Positions 1 to 9,403 of a DNA stretch of 64,000 nucleotides are shown piece after piece (position 1 is the first letter of the stretch; each line of letters opens with the position of its first letter). The DNA is from Marsupella aquatica. Its lineage: Eukaryota; Marchantiophyta. The notes beneath the pieces are model-generated. The model was given only the letters and a program-made list of their open reading frames with translations. It was not told the DNA's origin and did not search any database. The DNA is taken from assembly GCA_973895155.1 (NCBI GenBank), contig OZ316899.1:1054001-1118000 (forward strand), read 5' to 3'. The position numbers and the translations under genes were made by a program.

Positions 1-300
1 GCTAAATCCAAACTCGTCGGACCCATTGTTCTCCCCTTGGGGTACTCCCCTTTAGTTCGAACAAGCCTGCCCACAGATGTTAGGCGGGCACCATCTTCTT
101 CCAGTCGCAAAAAACAAATTGGCCGCCCAACAACCTCTAGCCCCAACGCAATCCGACTTTATCCTTAAGAGGCCGAGAGGAGTGAAACTAGGTGTGATAC
201 CATGGTTATAAATAAGGAAATTAAAAAGTACACAAATTTAAAAAATTTCAACTTTTAGTGGTTAACGGCATATACTTTGACCGGAAAAGACCATAACAAA
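1..300. other. No gene recognised at left edge
   Basis: No convincing coding frame or known element is visible. A TATA-like stretch (TATAAATAAGG) near 206-216 lies upstream of the C-type LTR sequence and could belong to its U3 region. The left boundary of that LTR could not be fixed; a TGTGATACC near 192 is one candidate. Confidence 0.3.
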
Positions 301-3300
301 CTACTTTGCAGTATCGAATCCGGAAATATCCGGATAGCACCTTTTTTGTGGAACTCTTAAGTAACGACACCGTTGAGCCATGCGAATAGGCATGGGAGAA
401 TGAATATTAAAACCATAAGTCTGACGTCCGACCGGAGACCGGAAGCTGGCAACCGAGTTCTTAAGATCGTGCCAGACCGAGCATTCCCCGCACCACCAAA
501 CTACTTCAGAAATCTTTTGCGAGGAATCATAGGAGAGCTTAGAGCCGGACGAGGCTGCCGTTTTGAGGCAATAGTTGAAAGGAAGTTGGTTACGGGGGAA
601 GTGGGTGATCGTTTGATTGAGAGAGGAAGTTTGCAACTTGATTGAGATTTCCAGATTTGGGAATTCCGGATTTTGGAAGGATTTTAATTTTGGTTCTTTC
701 TCTCCATCTTCTCATTATGGTGAAGAGAAAGGATCCGGATTTTGCCCCGGAAAAATCCAGAATCCAGATGCTACCAAAGCGAACGACCAAGGAGCGGACA
801 GTGATTGTGAATGAAAAGCCACTCCGACCGGAGATTCCCACGGATTTGGCAAGGAAGGACCGCTTGCAAAAGAACCTTGAGACCATGGGTTGTGCAAAGT
901 TGATGGAGTTGCCATGGGGCTACCAGAGTGCAGTATTTGTGAAGGAGGTCCAAAATTGTACGACCCTTGCTTCGGAATTTCTGGATTCTATTCGAGCCAA
1001 ACTGGAAAAGTGGACTGCGGCAGTAGTCTCTTCACTCTTGGATGTGCCTTTGAAAGGAGAAGGCTTCTTGACCTCCAAGAATTCCTTTGCAGATAACTAT
1101 TTTGATGGTGAAGTGGATCCGAAAGACGGTTGGAAGGTGTCCCAGTGCTGTAATGAGGAGTTTTATGACATTCTGTCCTTTTTGCTTCCACTTCTTTCCC
1201 CTGCCAAGCCTCGACGAGTTACAATCCGGATTGGAAATACTATTGCTGCTTCTTACATAGGGGAGAAGAAGATTTCCTGGGCCAAAGTTTTGGAGGAAGT
1301 TATAGCCAACCAGGTCCGGAATCTTCATTTGAAGACTCCCACATCCCTTTCTTGCTATCTAGCCAATATTTATGCGATGGACCGGATTCTTACAGATGAA
1401 GAAGCGGAGGAGTATGAGAATCAAGCCATGTTAGCCCAACTCGGAGATCCGGATCGACAACCATCTGAAGGGACTGAGTCGGAAGAAGAACCGATTGTGG
1501 AAGTGCGACCTCCCAAGACGCAGAAGAAATTTGTGCAGAGTCCGGAACCGGATCCTGTTGAAGTTCCGGAACCTGTCCGGAGACCAGAAAGTAGAGGAAG
1601 TCTTTTGGGTGTGACCCCCAGTTCGAAGTGGACGGCATCAGCAGAGTTGGAGCATGTCCGGATTTTCTTGGAGAGTGCGGCCGGAAAGACAAAACAACTT
1701 GAGGACCTTGTTGGACGGTTGCTGAGATGCTCAACTGCAACCCGGTTGTCATCGTTTCCACTCTGGACATGGTGATCAAGAGTCAGGCTAAGAAGCGGAT
1801 CTGGGACTTGGAGGATCAGGCCTTCAAGGACAGACAGAGGACCAGTTGGATGCTGCACAGAAGAAGTTGGAGGAACACCTGAAGATCCGGAAACTACAAA
1901 ATTTTGCAGTTACCGGAAGCACTTCATGTACCAGTCCTGAGCTTGTTGGAAGCTAACCTGATAGATAAGTATTTAGCGACAGCCAACCCAGGCACCCTTG
2001 TTAAGGTTATTGAGTGCAATAACCGCTTTGCCAAGAAGATTTCCGGAACGTTTGAGCAGATGGAGAAAGTGATTTTGGATGTGAAGTCCATGTTGACTCC
2101 TCCCAGAATCCGGAACGTCTCCGGTGTTGCAAGAGGAAAATGAAGCAGGAGGCACTCCACCCGGATTTGAGAAGGTTGAGTTCCGTTTTCCATTAGTGTC
2201 ACCTCCGACTATCAGTCCAACACGTGGAACACCTTTTGATTTGAAGGACTTGGAGGCTACTGCGAGTTTAATTACATCTCCTCCTCTGAAACCTGCTAGT
2301 CCAGTTGATCTTACACATGAGTCAGTTAGAGTAGATGTAGTTGATGATGCTCAGTAGATTAGTTGTTTTAGTTAGTTAGTTAGCATTTCCGGATCCGACT
2401 AGGATCTAAACCCGGATTTAGTAGTAGAACCGGAAATCAAAATCCGGATTTTGCCTTACATCCATTTCCGGATTTTCCTTTGTTCTCTTTCCGGATTTTT
2501 ATTGATAGTTACTTTTTCTTCCACGAAAACCGGAAATGACACTTTGTGACTTTTGGGATCCTTCCTTTGTGTATCTTTGGAGGAACACAAATTCATTTTT
2601 CTTTAGTTCTCAGTTTTTGTTGGAAGCATAGAAGCTCCTCCTCAGGTGCTCCTGTTGAGCCTTGACCTGTTGTGAGTAGAACTGCAGACTCCTTCTCCTG
2701 TTGAGAAGTTAATACTTAGAAATTTTACCATCATACTTTGAAGTTGGATTTTGATTTGAATTAATTACTCATATGGATTCTAGTTAGCATTGAACTCCTA
2801 CTGTTTCAGTAGTCGAAATGGAATGTTTCCTTTCCCATGAGTAATTATCTAAATTTGATTGAGAAGATATCAATTTGACAATCTAGAAATATTTGTGTGA
2901 GAAGATACCAATTCAAGCATTCTAGTATCGTCACATTTGTTGACCAGAAAGAATTCTTGGTTTGATAGCTAGATCAGCATGTCAATTTCTAGTTAATGTT
3001 TGATGTCTATTCTAATTCGACCATGTTATGAGCTCTGTTGCGTTCTGAATCTTAAAAATCCAGAATCCTGTTGATTTGCTGGGGATTGTCATTTTCCATC
3101 ATCTCTTCTCATGAGTCAATTGATAAGACATTCTTACTAGTCCTTTTCCATGCCTTTCTTTAATTATTAGTTTTTGTGCATTGATTGTAAGTAGTGGGTA
3201 ATTCCAAAAGCATGAAGAAACTGAATTTTTTTAAATTTTTTACAGTGTTTAGACTACAATTATTGCTAACTGTAACTGAAACAACATTCAAAGTTACTAA

Positions 3301-3405
3301 GTTCCTAAGTTACGAGTAAACTCAGTTTACGAGTTTACTAGTTCACTGCTTTACGAGTTTACGAGTTACGCCTTAAGAGTTGGTGACCCTGTGATTGTGA
3401 CATCT
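301..3405 (+). mobile_element. C-type LTR fragment of a Ty3/gypsy-like element
   Basis: This stretch shares its coding part (about 1556-2120) with 30300-30890. Its following part (about 2124-3190) is shared with the reverse complement of 30950-31999, so it is repeated DNA of the element C family. It carries a long LTR-type reading frame and a dense cluster of CCGGAT/CCGGAA words at 2388-2540. At 3287-3368 it has a microrepeat of TTACGAGTTTACTAG words that reappears at 19783-19880 in the 5' LTR of element C. Exact ends, target duplications and a partner LTR are not visible. Calling it an LTR rather than a 3' untranslated region rests on its match to sequence that follows the pol of element C. 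Confidence 0.6.
642..2357 (+). pseudogene. C-type LTR-encoded protein, frameshifted
   Basis: The first open segment runs 377 codons from an ATG at 642. It holds a globular part (about residues 90-245, with RIGNTIAASYIG near 195 and a TSLSCYLANIYAMD-like segment near 235). An acidic proline-rich linker follows, then the start of a coiled coil near 334. Comparison with the copy at 30355-30717 shows loss of one G near 1712, which breaks the frame, and a deletion of about 16 nt near 1836. The reading continues in other frames through 1904-2143 and 2124-2357 (tail ending DVVDDAQ). Intact, it would be roughly 570 residues. The layout of globular domain, linker and coiled coil parallels the 878-residue LTR protein of elements A and B. 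Its function is unknown; a distant relation to the putative plant transposon-protein domain is my inference. Confidence 0.55.
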
Positions 3406-5429
3406 TACGACTAGTTCAACGGGACTCCACAACGGATGAAGTGCTCACCTTGAAAGGGAAGGAATGCAAGACATAGGCGCTCATTACTGACTTCTCTTCC
3501 ACCTTACCTCTCAAACCCTAACCCACTTCAACCGGTACTTCAGAGATGTCAGATGGAGACTTCGACCTTTCTATCACTAGTACATTTTGGGGCCTAGTCC
3601 GATTCTCACCTTCCGATGATGCCAAGGTTTCCGATTCTATTCTAATTGGATGTACGATCCAACCGTCCAAGCCAACGCGTATCGGACCTTGCCATTAAAC
3701 TAGAATCGGACTATCACCATTCCAACCCAATCACAAACGGGCCGTCACTACGATGTAGGAAAAGTTGGATTGTTTATCAAAGCCAGAAACAATTGGACCG
3801 CTTGGTCCGATTCTTCTCCAATGCTAGATGAATTGGAACCCCTTTCCAAAGAAAAACATAAGCACGTTTTCCGATCAAATTAGAATTGGAAGTTGCCATT
3901 CAATACAAATTGGAAGTTTTCGATGCGCATGGAATTGGATATTCCAAGGTTTTCAGGATTGGACAATTGTTTCCAAGTGGTAGGCAATGGGATTCATATT
4001 TGCAATACAAATACAATGAGATCTTGGTCCAATTGTTGGTGCAATGGACTTTGTGGTCCAACTCTTTGGGAATTGGAAGTGTGTCTACGATTCATTTAGA
4101 ATTGGAACCTTTGGCAAGGCCAGGGTCATCCCTCATCTGCTCATGGAAAGTATTGACCGGTCCTGAATCATGTGTAGCATAGCCTTTGTAGTCTGTGTTC
4201 CTAGGATGAGAAATCTTATGCCAATGGCCATTCCTATCTTTACAATGCACTACCCTATAATGGTTACCAAAAGTTTTCGTTAAATTGTAAGTCAAAGCCT
4301 TTTGACTCGATGAAAAAAATTCTTGCGGTCAACAAAAACAGATGTCTTCATTGTCATCTAGGTCAAAATTCTATATATATTGTATCCCTAAATGAACTTA
4401 ACCATGCCCCAAAAGGAATTGTAGCAATTTGAGGAGGACATTGGTTTGTTTGGCGATCTAACATTGATAGGTAAATTGGTTCCCATATGGTCAACATAGA
4501 GCTTTCATAATTGACCATGCAACCCAATGTCATGATACGCAAGAATTCATCAAGAATTGGCCCAAACTGTGGATCTAAATGAACTCAGAGGTGTATAAAA
4601 ACCCCAGGCACTCTATAAGAAACATCAAATGTGCCTAAGGTTGCATGTACAACGCAAGAGCTAAGAACTAGGAAGTTAAGCACCTATTGAGAGGAATAGT
4701 GTTTGGGATGGGTGACCTGACTTCTCTAGTAGCCCACATCTCTAGTAGCCCACAGTCTTGCTAAGACTTGAAGCCTCACACAAAAGAATACACCAGTTAG
4801 CTAGTGATATGCAACCCGTGGAGGAGTAGGATCAGGCCGGGGCAACGCTAGGGCTGCCGATTGGGGTAATCGCACTTCAATTTTTGATTTGATTCTAATT
4901 GGGACCCCTGTCCCATTGTAGTACAATAGCACAATAGTTTCTGATTGCGAAGTACTTGGAAATGGTCATGCCATTCTCACATAATTGGACAATTGTTTGC
5001 CATTTCTTTTGAATTGAATGCGTCTTTCCAATACTAGTTTAATTGGACAAGTCCAATCTCGGTCCGATAACGCTAACCCGATTGTTTGGGGATTGGATGA
5101 TACGATGCAACTTCAATCGGAACATCGGTAAAAACTGCAACAATCCGCCGAAGGGGTCCGATTTGAGGAGAATTGGATTATGGGTGAATTCTATACTAGT
5201 GTATTCCAGGATGCTGAACTCTGATGAATTCCTGTACCATTATCCCCTAGTATATGTCGCCTCTTGCAACAATTATGATGTAATTGGGATGTATAGAGAA
5301 GCCCTTCGTATTGATTCATGTTACTTAATGAAGAGAATGCCTCTGATGTATCCTGAGAGACAACTAAGATGCCTACCCTACTCTCGAGGATCCCCACGCC
5401 AAGCTGAGCTAATTGAAGTTACACATAAT
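3406..5429. other. No intact gene; diverged repeat-like sequence
   Basis: Short frames exist but none shows family features. The stretches 3600-4110 and 4870-5060 are rich in ATTGGA/CCAATT words and look like decayed repeat DNA. A 5S-like fragment sits at 4661-4725. At the right end, a frame through 5220-5434 joins, across the element A insertion, with 19531-19584 to give a tail (VTHNQT then ITLVELLEPED). That tail resembles the end of the C-type LTR protein, so part of the 5' LTR of element C may start here. Confidence 0.35.
4661..4725 (+). repeat. 5S rRNA-like fragment
   Basis: The segment contains AGAACT, then GAAGTTAAGC, GAGAGGAATAGT and GGGATGGGTGACCT in the same order and nearly the same spacing as the 3' half of plant 5S rRNA. 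That half includes the box A, intermediate element and box C of the internal Pol III promoter. The 5' third of 5S is not recognisable, so this is not a functional 5S gene. It could be a 5S pseudogene, a 5S-derived SINE, or a remnant of a Cassandra-like TRIM LTR. A short direct duplication (CTCTAGTAGCCCACA) follows at about 4723-4751. Confidence 0.5.
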
Positions 5430-5434
5430 CAGAC
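5430..5434. repeat. Target site duplication of element A (left)
   Basis: CAGAC directly precedes the TGTCAC end of element A and is repeated at 19526-19530 on the other side. A perfect 5-bp duplication is typical of Ty3/gypsy integration and proves the two 4.0 kb repeats are LTRs of one insertion. Confidence 0.92.
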
Positions 5435-6333
5435 TGTCACGTCGTAGGCTTCGGCCTTAACTCAGACTTCAGCTTAGACGGGCACATCCCTCGTAAATCT
5501 GAGGGTTCGGGCAGGAAGGGAAGCACGTAATGCACCTTATTCTCGTAAACTAGCGCTAAGTGCGCATACTGCTAAATATGGACACCTCCTAGGTATGGTT
5601 TGTGTTCCGCCGCCGGAACGTACCTTAGTCGATAGCAGGATCGACCCCGGCTTAAGGGCTTCTAAGCCTTCGTGCTGTCCGCCTTCGATCCGGATTCGAT
5701 GATACAGGTTCTCAACCCGTGCTCGCAACCACTTACCCGCAGGCTGCACCCTGTGCACGTCTCGGGTAGTGCGTTCGGCCCGGCGCTGCCACCCATATAC
5801 GAGAAACCCACACACATATGCGCACACATGCATACAATCTCGATTTACACGAAGGAAAAATGATGGGAAAGGATTTTTACTACAAAGGGAACATATGCGT
5901 ACACTTAGTTGACACGACAGCCCTGGAATGCACAGGTTCAAGGCCAAGGGTGCACACTACAACGGAGCCCGGCTCCGCACTCGCCCGGCAAGCTTAGTCC
6001 TACCCCCTCCCCTTGGTACTCTGTCATTCCTAGAGGTCGGGACTCCCCGCATGTCCCGCGGATGTCCGACTCTGAAACTAAAAACCCCCCCTGCCTCTAC
6101 CGAGGGGTGCACTAAATACTAAGAGCCGAGGAACGGGGCGTCCTCCCGCCGAAGATTCGCTGACCAAGGTCCTAACTAAGCTGACAGTCAGGCCGGAAAA
6201 CGACTGTGTCTTATTAGAAGATCCTAATCTACGCAGGCTGGACAGCAGGGCAGCGCTGCCGTACCTAAGGCAGGTGCCTGTCCCAAGAGCCTGACTAAGC
6301 CAATCCTAATCCTAATCTATTCCTACTCCGCCG

Positions 6334-8970
6334 CTAATGCCTGGCACGCTTGCCAGAGCCGCCCGAATGGGAACGGCCATCCCGCTGCCTTCGAAGCCTG
6401 TCATTGTCCGCTTTGAGGAGCTGGACCTGGTCCAGCAGAGATTCGTTCTCTCGCCTCGCCGCGTCCGTCTCCTCTACTGCCTCCTGACATGCCTCCTCCA
6501 GCTGCTGGGCGTCGCTCGCCAGTTTACTCGCCAGCTGGTCCTGCTTCTCGGCCTCGGTTTGGAGCCGCGCCATCTCGGCCTGCAGCGTGGCTATCTCCGT
6601 CGCGTCCCGCTGGGCTCGCTCCTCGGCCTCCTCCAGGTCTTTCTGCCAGGTGACAGCTTGTTTCTTCAAACTGTCAATCTGGTTCCGGAGTCGTGTAATC
6701 TCGGCCTCGTTCCCAGCTTTGGCCTGTTCGGCTAGGGCGGTAAGAGCGTACGCCTTTGCTAACAACTCATCGGCGGCTGCAACCTTGGGTCGTAGTTGAA
6801 GAAGCTCAGCCTCTTGAGCCGCCACTTCGTTCTTTAGGTACACGGACTCCTCCCGGTACCGCTCTATCCTCTGAAGGGCCTTCGACTGGGCCCGCCCTGC
6901 CTTTACGGCGGCAACCAACTCCTGATTGAAGAAACAGGCTACCTTCCGAGCCATGAACTCCCCGGTATCCCGGGCAATTTGATGAGAGAAATCTCCCAGA
7001 AGCCCGTTCAGAAACGTACCCTGTACGAAGAGTTCCGGGTGGTCCAAGTTGTGCCTGTCCGGATTTGGGCACGGGCAGACATCAACACGCGCAGGGGCCG
7101 GGGCAGTGACGTCCAGCCCTGGGGACATAACGTTGGAAGGGGCCGGAGTATCCTCCTGCAGCGATGTCCGGTTCTCCGGAATTGCCACCAGCGGGTCCTT
7201 GGGAGACCCGGGTTCGGGTAAGACCTCTGCCGTACCAACTTCTGTACTTAGCCCGGCTAGTTGGGTCGCATCAACGGTTGCGACGACCGACCCCTCCGAC
7301 GCCTCCTCGGTTACGATTACAGCTATTTGTGGAGGTGGGGTGGGTAAAGCTGGCGTGTCCACTGGACTTCTGGCCTCGGGTTGGGGCCGTCTCTCCAATG
7401 CCGGAAAAACCCACCTAGCTGGGACCAGCTTTGTAACGTTGATGCGGGGAAGGGTTCGTCGATCAAACCGGGCATACCACTCAAGAATGATTTCGATGTG
7501 GCTAGCGAAATACGCCTTCCCGCCAATGTACAGCGTCTTCCTTCGCCGCTCCATCTCTTCATGGAATTTCTTAGCGAAGTACGACGCCCACTTCCTAGGT
7601 CGATAGTTCTCGACCTGGATGACCTGGGCGGCGGAGATCTCCCCCCGGGGTTCCATCAAGTGGAGAGCGTACCTTTGGAACTCCAGCCGCTCAGCTATCT
7701 CGGGCATGAGGCAGGTCCTCATCACGAACCCGTTGTCTACTGATCCCTCTGAGGGAAAACTTGAAGATTGGTACTTGGCCCCCTTGCCCCCGGGAGCCCG
7801 TGATTCGACTCGATGGTCACCTTCGGGTAACCCGAAGATCATCTTGAGCCGTTCTTCTATGAGGGACATATTCCTTCCCCGCAGCCGAGTCTGTTGACGT
7901 ACGTCATCATAATTCTTGACGAATTCTGTCATGTCCTCCCCGTAGTACCTGCAAGTGTTCCAGGGGAGAGAGGCGAGGTGCTCAAATCCCTGAGTCTTCA
8001 GGTACACCGCATGCTTGGGATGGAGGATGTTGCTGTGAACGTTTTCCCCCATGCGATGCATCGTTACCTTGGCTACGGCTACCGTGGCTAACGGTAACCC
8101 GGATGCACTGGCGGATTCCTTTCTCTTCTTTCCCCATGACTGACTCGGGGAAGGTGATACTTCCCCATCCTCCCGATCGGGCCTGGGGAGTGCCACTGCG
8201 GTTGGTAACGGGCCCGGGGCGGCCACGGTCACCATGTTGTCTGCTGGGGCCGCTCCTGGGGTCAGAGCAGGGGGTGGGGACGGTATAGTGTCGGCCCCCC
8301 GAGCGCTTGTTCCTCTGGGCCGCCTGGTCAAGGGTGGGGTAGCCTCGTCGTCATCGCTAAGATCCACAGCGTTGATGACGGAGCGTACCTGTGCTGGCTG
8401 GGTGATAGGTGGTGGGGTTTGGCTAGGCTGCGGCTGAGGCTGAAGCTGAAGCTGAGGTTGCATGGGCACGGGTACGGGTACGGGTCCGGCTGAGTTGGTC
8501 ATGTTGGTTGATGGCCGAGTTCCCATGAAGCTCTGTAGGTGCTGGTAGAAGTTCTCCGAAGCGAGTGCGGACGCCCTTGTCGAACGGTTGGTACTGGACT
8601 CGCCGTTAATGACTGCCCGAACCTGGGCAGGGATGTGGTCGAAGTGATGTCGCTGCAGGTCGATTGTACCCGGGATATTGAAGACCTCGTCCGGAAGCCG
8701 AAGCAATGCTTCCCAGAACCCGATATATTTGTCTCCGTCAAAGAAGTACCCAGATACCTCAGCTGGTCGGTAAAGCTCGCTCTGAGACGGGTAGTCAAAG
8801 TTAAGGACGTAGTGGTGTCGTCCTGCTAGGCGGATGGCTCTCTCGTATTCGCGTTCGATCTCGTATCGGCGTGGGTTGGCGTGTTTCAATGAATCGGCCA
8901 AGTGCCTTCCGGTAGATAGGAACTGCGTCCAGAATCGAATGGCCGAGCTGGAGAGGATCGTGTGCGACAT
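6334..8970 (-). CDS. LTR-encoded coiled-coil protein (3' LTR copy of element A)
   Basis: An intact 878-codon frame wholly inside the 3' LTR, a second copy of the protein at 16423-19059. It differs from that copy at 10 residues, for example Pro/Ser in the LRLxDEV segment, Trp/Arg in SQSxGKK and Val/Ala near the C-terminus. The start ATG (8970) lies about 100 nt downstream of a TATA box. In a provirus this copy would only be transcribed from the 3' LTR promoter, reading outward into flanking DNA. Domain layout is described at the 5' copy. No enzymatic motif is evident and its function is unknown. Confidence 0.8.
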   Translation of the reverse strand: MSHTILSSSAIRFWTQFLSTGRHLADSLKHANPRRYEIEREYERAIRLAGRHHYVLNFDYPSQSELYRPAEVSGYFFDGDKYIGFWEALLRLPDEVFNIPGTIDLQRHHFDHIPAQVRAVINGESSTNRSTRASALASENFYQHLQSFMGTRPSTNMTNSAGPVPVPVPMQPQLQLQPQPQPSQTPPPITQPAQVRSVINAVDLSDDDEATPPLTRRPRGTSARGADTIPSPPPALTPGAAPADNMVTVAAPGPLPTAVALPRPDREDGEVSPSPSQSWGKKRKESASASGLPLATVAVAKVTMHRMGENVHSNILHPKHAVYLKTQGFEHLASLPWNTCRYYGEDMTEFVKNYDDVRQQTRLRGRNMSLIEERLKMIFGLPEGDHRVESRAPGGKGAKYQSSSFPSEGSVDNGFVMRTCLMPEIAERLEFQRYALHLMEPRGEISAAQVIQVENYRPRKWASYFAKKFHEEMERRRKTLYIGGKAYFASHIEIILEWYARFDRRTLPRINVTKLVPARWVFPALERRPQPEARSPVDTPALPTPPPQIAVIVTEEASEGSVVATVDATQLAGLSTEVGTAEVLPEPGSPKDPLVAIPENRTSLQEDTPAPSNVMSPGLDVTAPAPARVDVCPCPNPDRHNLDHPELFVQGTFLNGLLGDFSHQIARDTGEFMARKVACFFNQELVAAVKAGRAQSKALQRIERYREESVYLKNEVAAQEAELLQLRPKVAAADELLAKAYALTALAEQAKAGNEAEITRLRNQIDSLKKQAVTWQKDLEEAEERAQRDATEIATLQAEMARLQTEAEKQDQLASKLASDAQQLEEACQEAVEETDAARRENESLLDQVQLLKADNDRLRRQRDGRSHSGGSGKRARH

Positions 8971-9070
8971 TCAGAGGAGATAGTAGTGGCGACCTAGAGA
9001 GAACGAGAGAGCTGGGGTCGAAGCTGGCGCGCGGACTGATGGACTGGTGCACTACAAAGGGTTGGCTCCC

Positions 9071-9078
9071 CTTTTATA
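9071..9078 (-). promoter_or_regulatory. TATA box of element A 3' LTR
   Basis: TATAAAAG on the minus strand, within a segment conserved in all four A/B LTRs. It lies about 100 nt before the ATG of the LTR ORF and about 360 nt after the LTR start. This places U3 in the first 0.36 kb and the ORF downstream of the likely transcription start. Confidence 0.6.
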
Positions 9079-9403
9079 CTTTGAGGGCTTGTCGATCCCC
9101 GACGTCTCCTCGACGCCCATAGGTTGAACCGCTCACGCTTGTGGTGTACCGGCCACTCCGCCGGTCTGAGTCAGCGTGCGTCAGTGGCCGCTTCCTTAAG
9201 TTTGTTATACGGACCCGAGGGAGGGGCCACTCCATGCTCATAACCCGGGTGTGCGAATAGCGACCCGCCGCCAGCCCGAAGCTGAAGTCCCCCTTATTGC
9301 CTAATGATGTCCTACCCCTAATGATTACCTAAATACTGTCGTTATGCTAATAATAGCGGCCTAAGACCCACCTAACGCGCGTGCCGAGCGCAGTTAGACT
9401 GAA

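Noticed and set aside
6337-8829. Several open frames of 60-185 codons on the plus strand across the LTR ORF of element A (and equivalents at 16426-18918, 38391-40491 and 48478-50578)
   Set aside because: They are antisense shadows of the GC-rich 878-codon frame. They lack family motifs, recur only because the LTR recurs, and disappear in the diverged family E and C copies.
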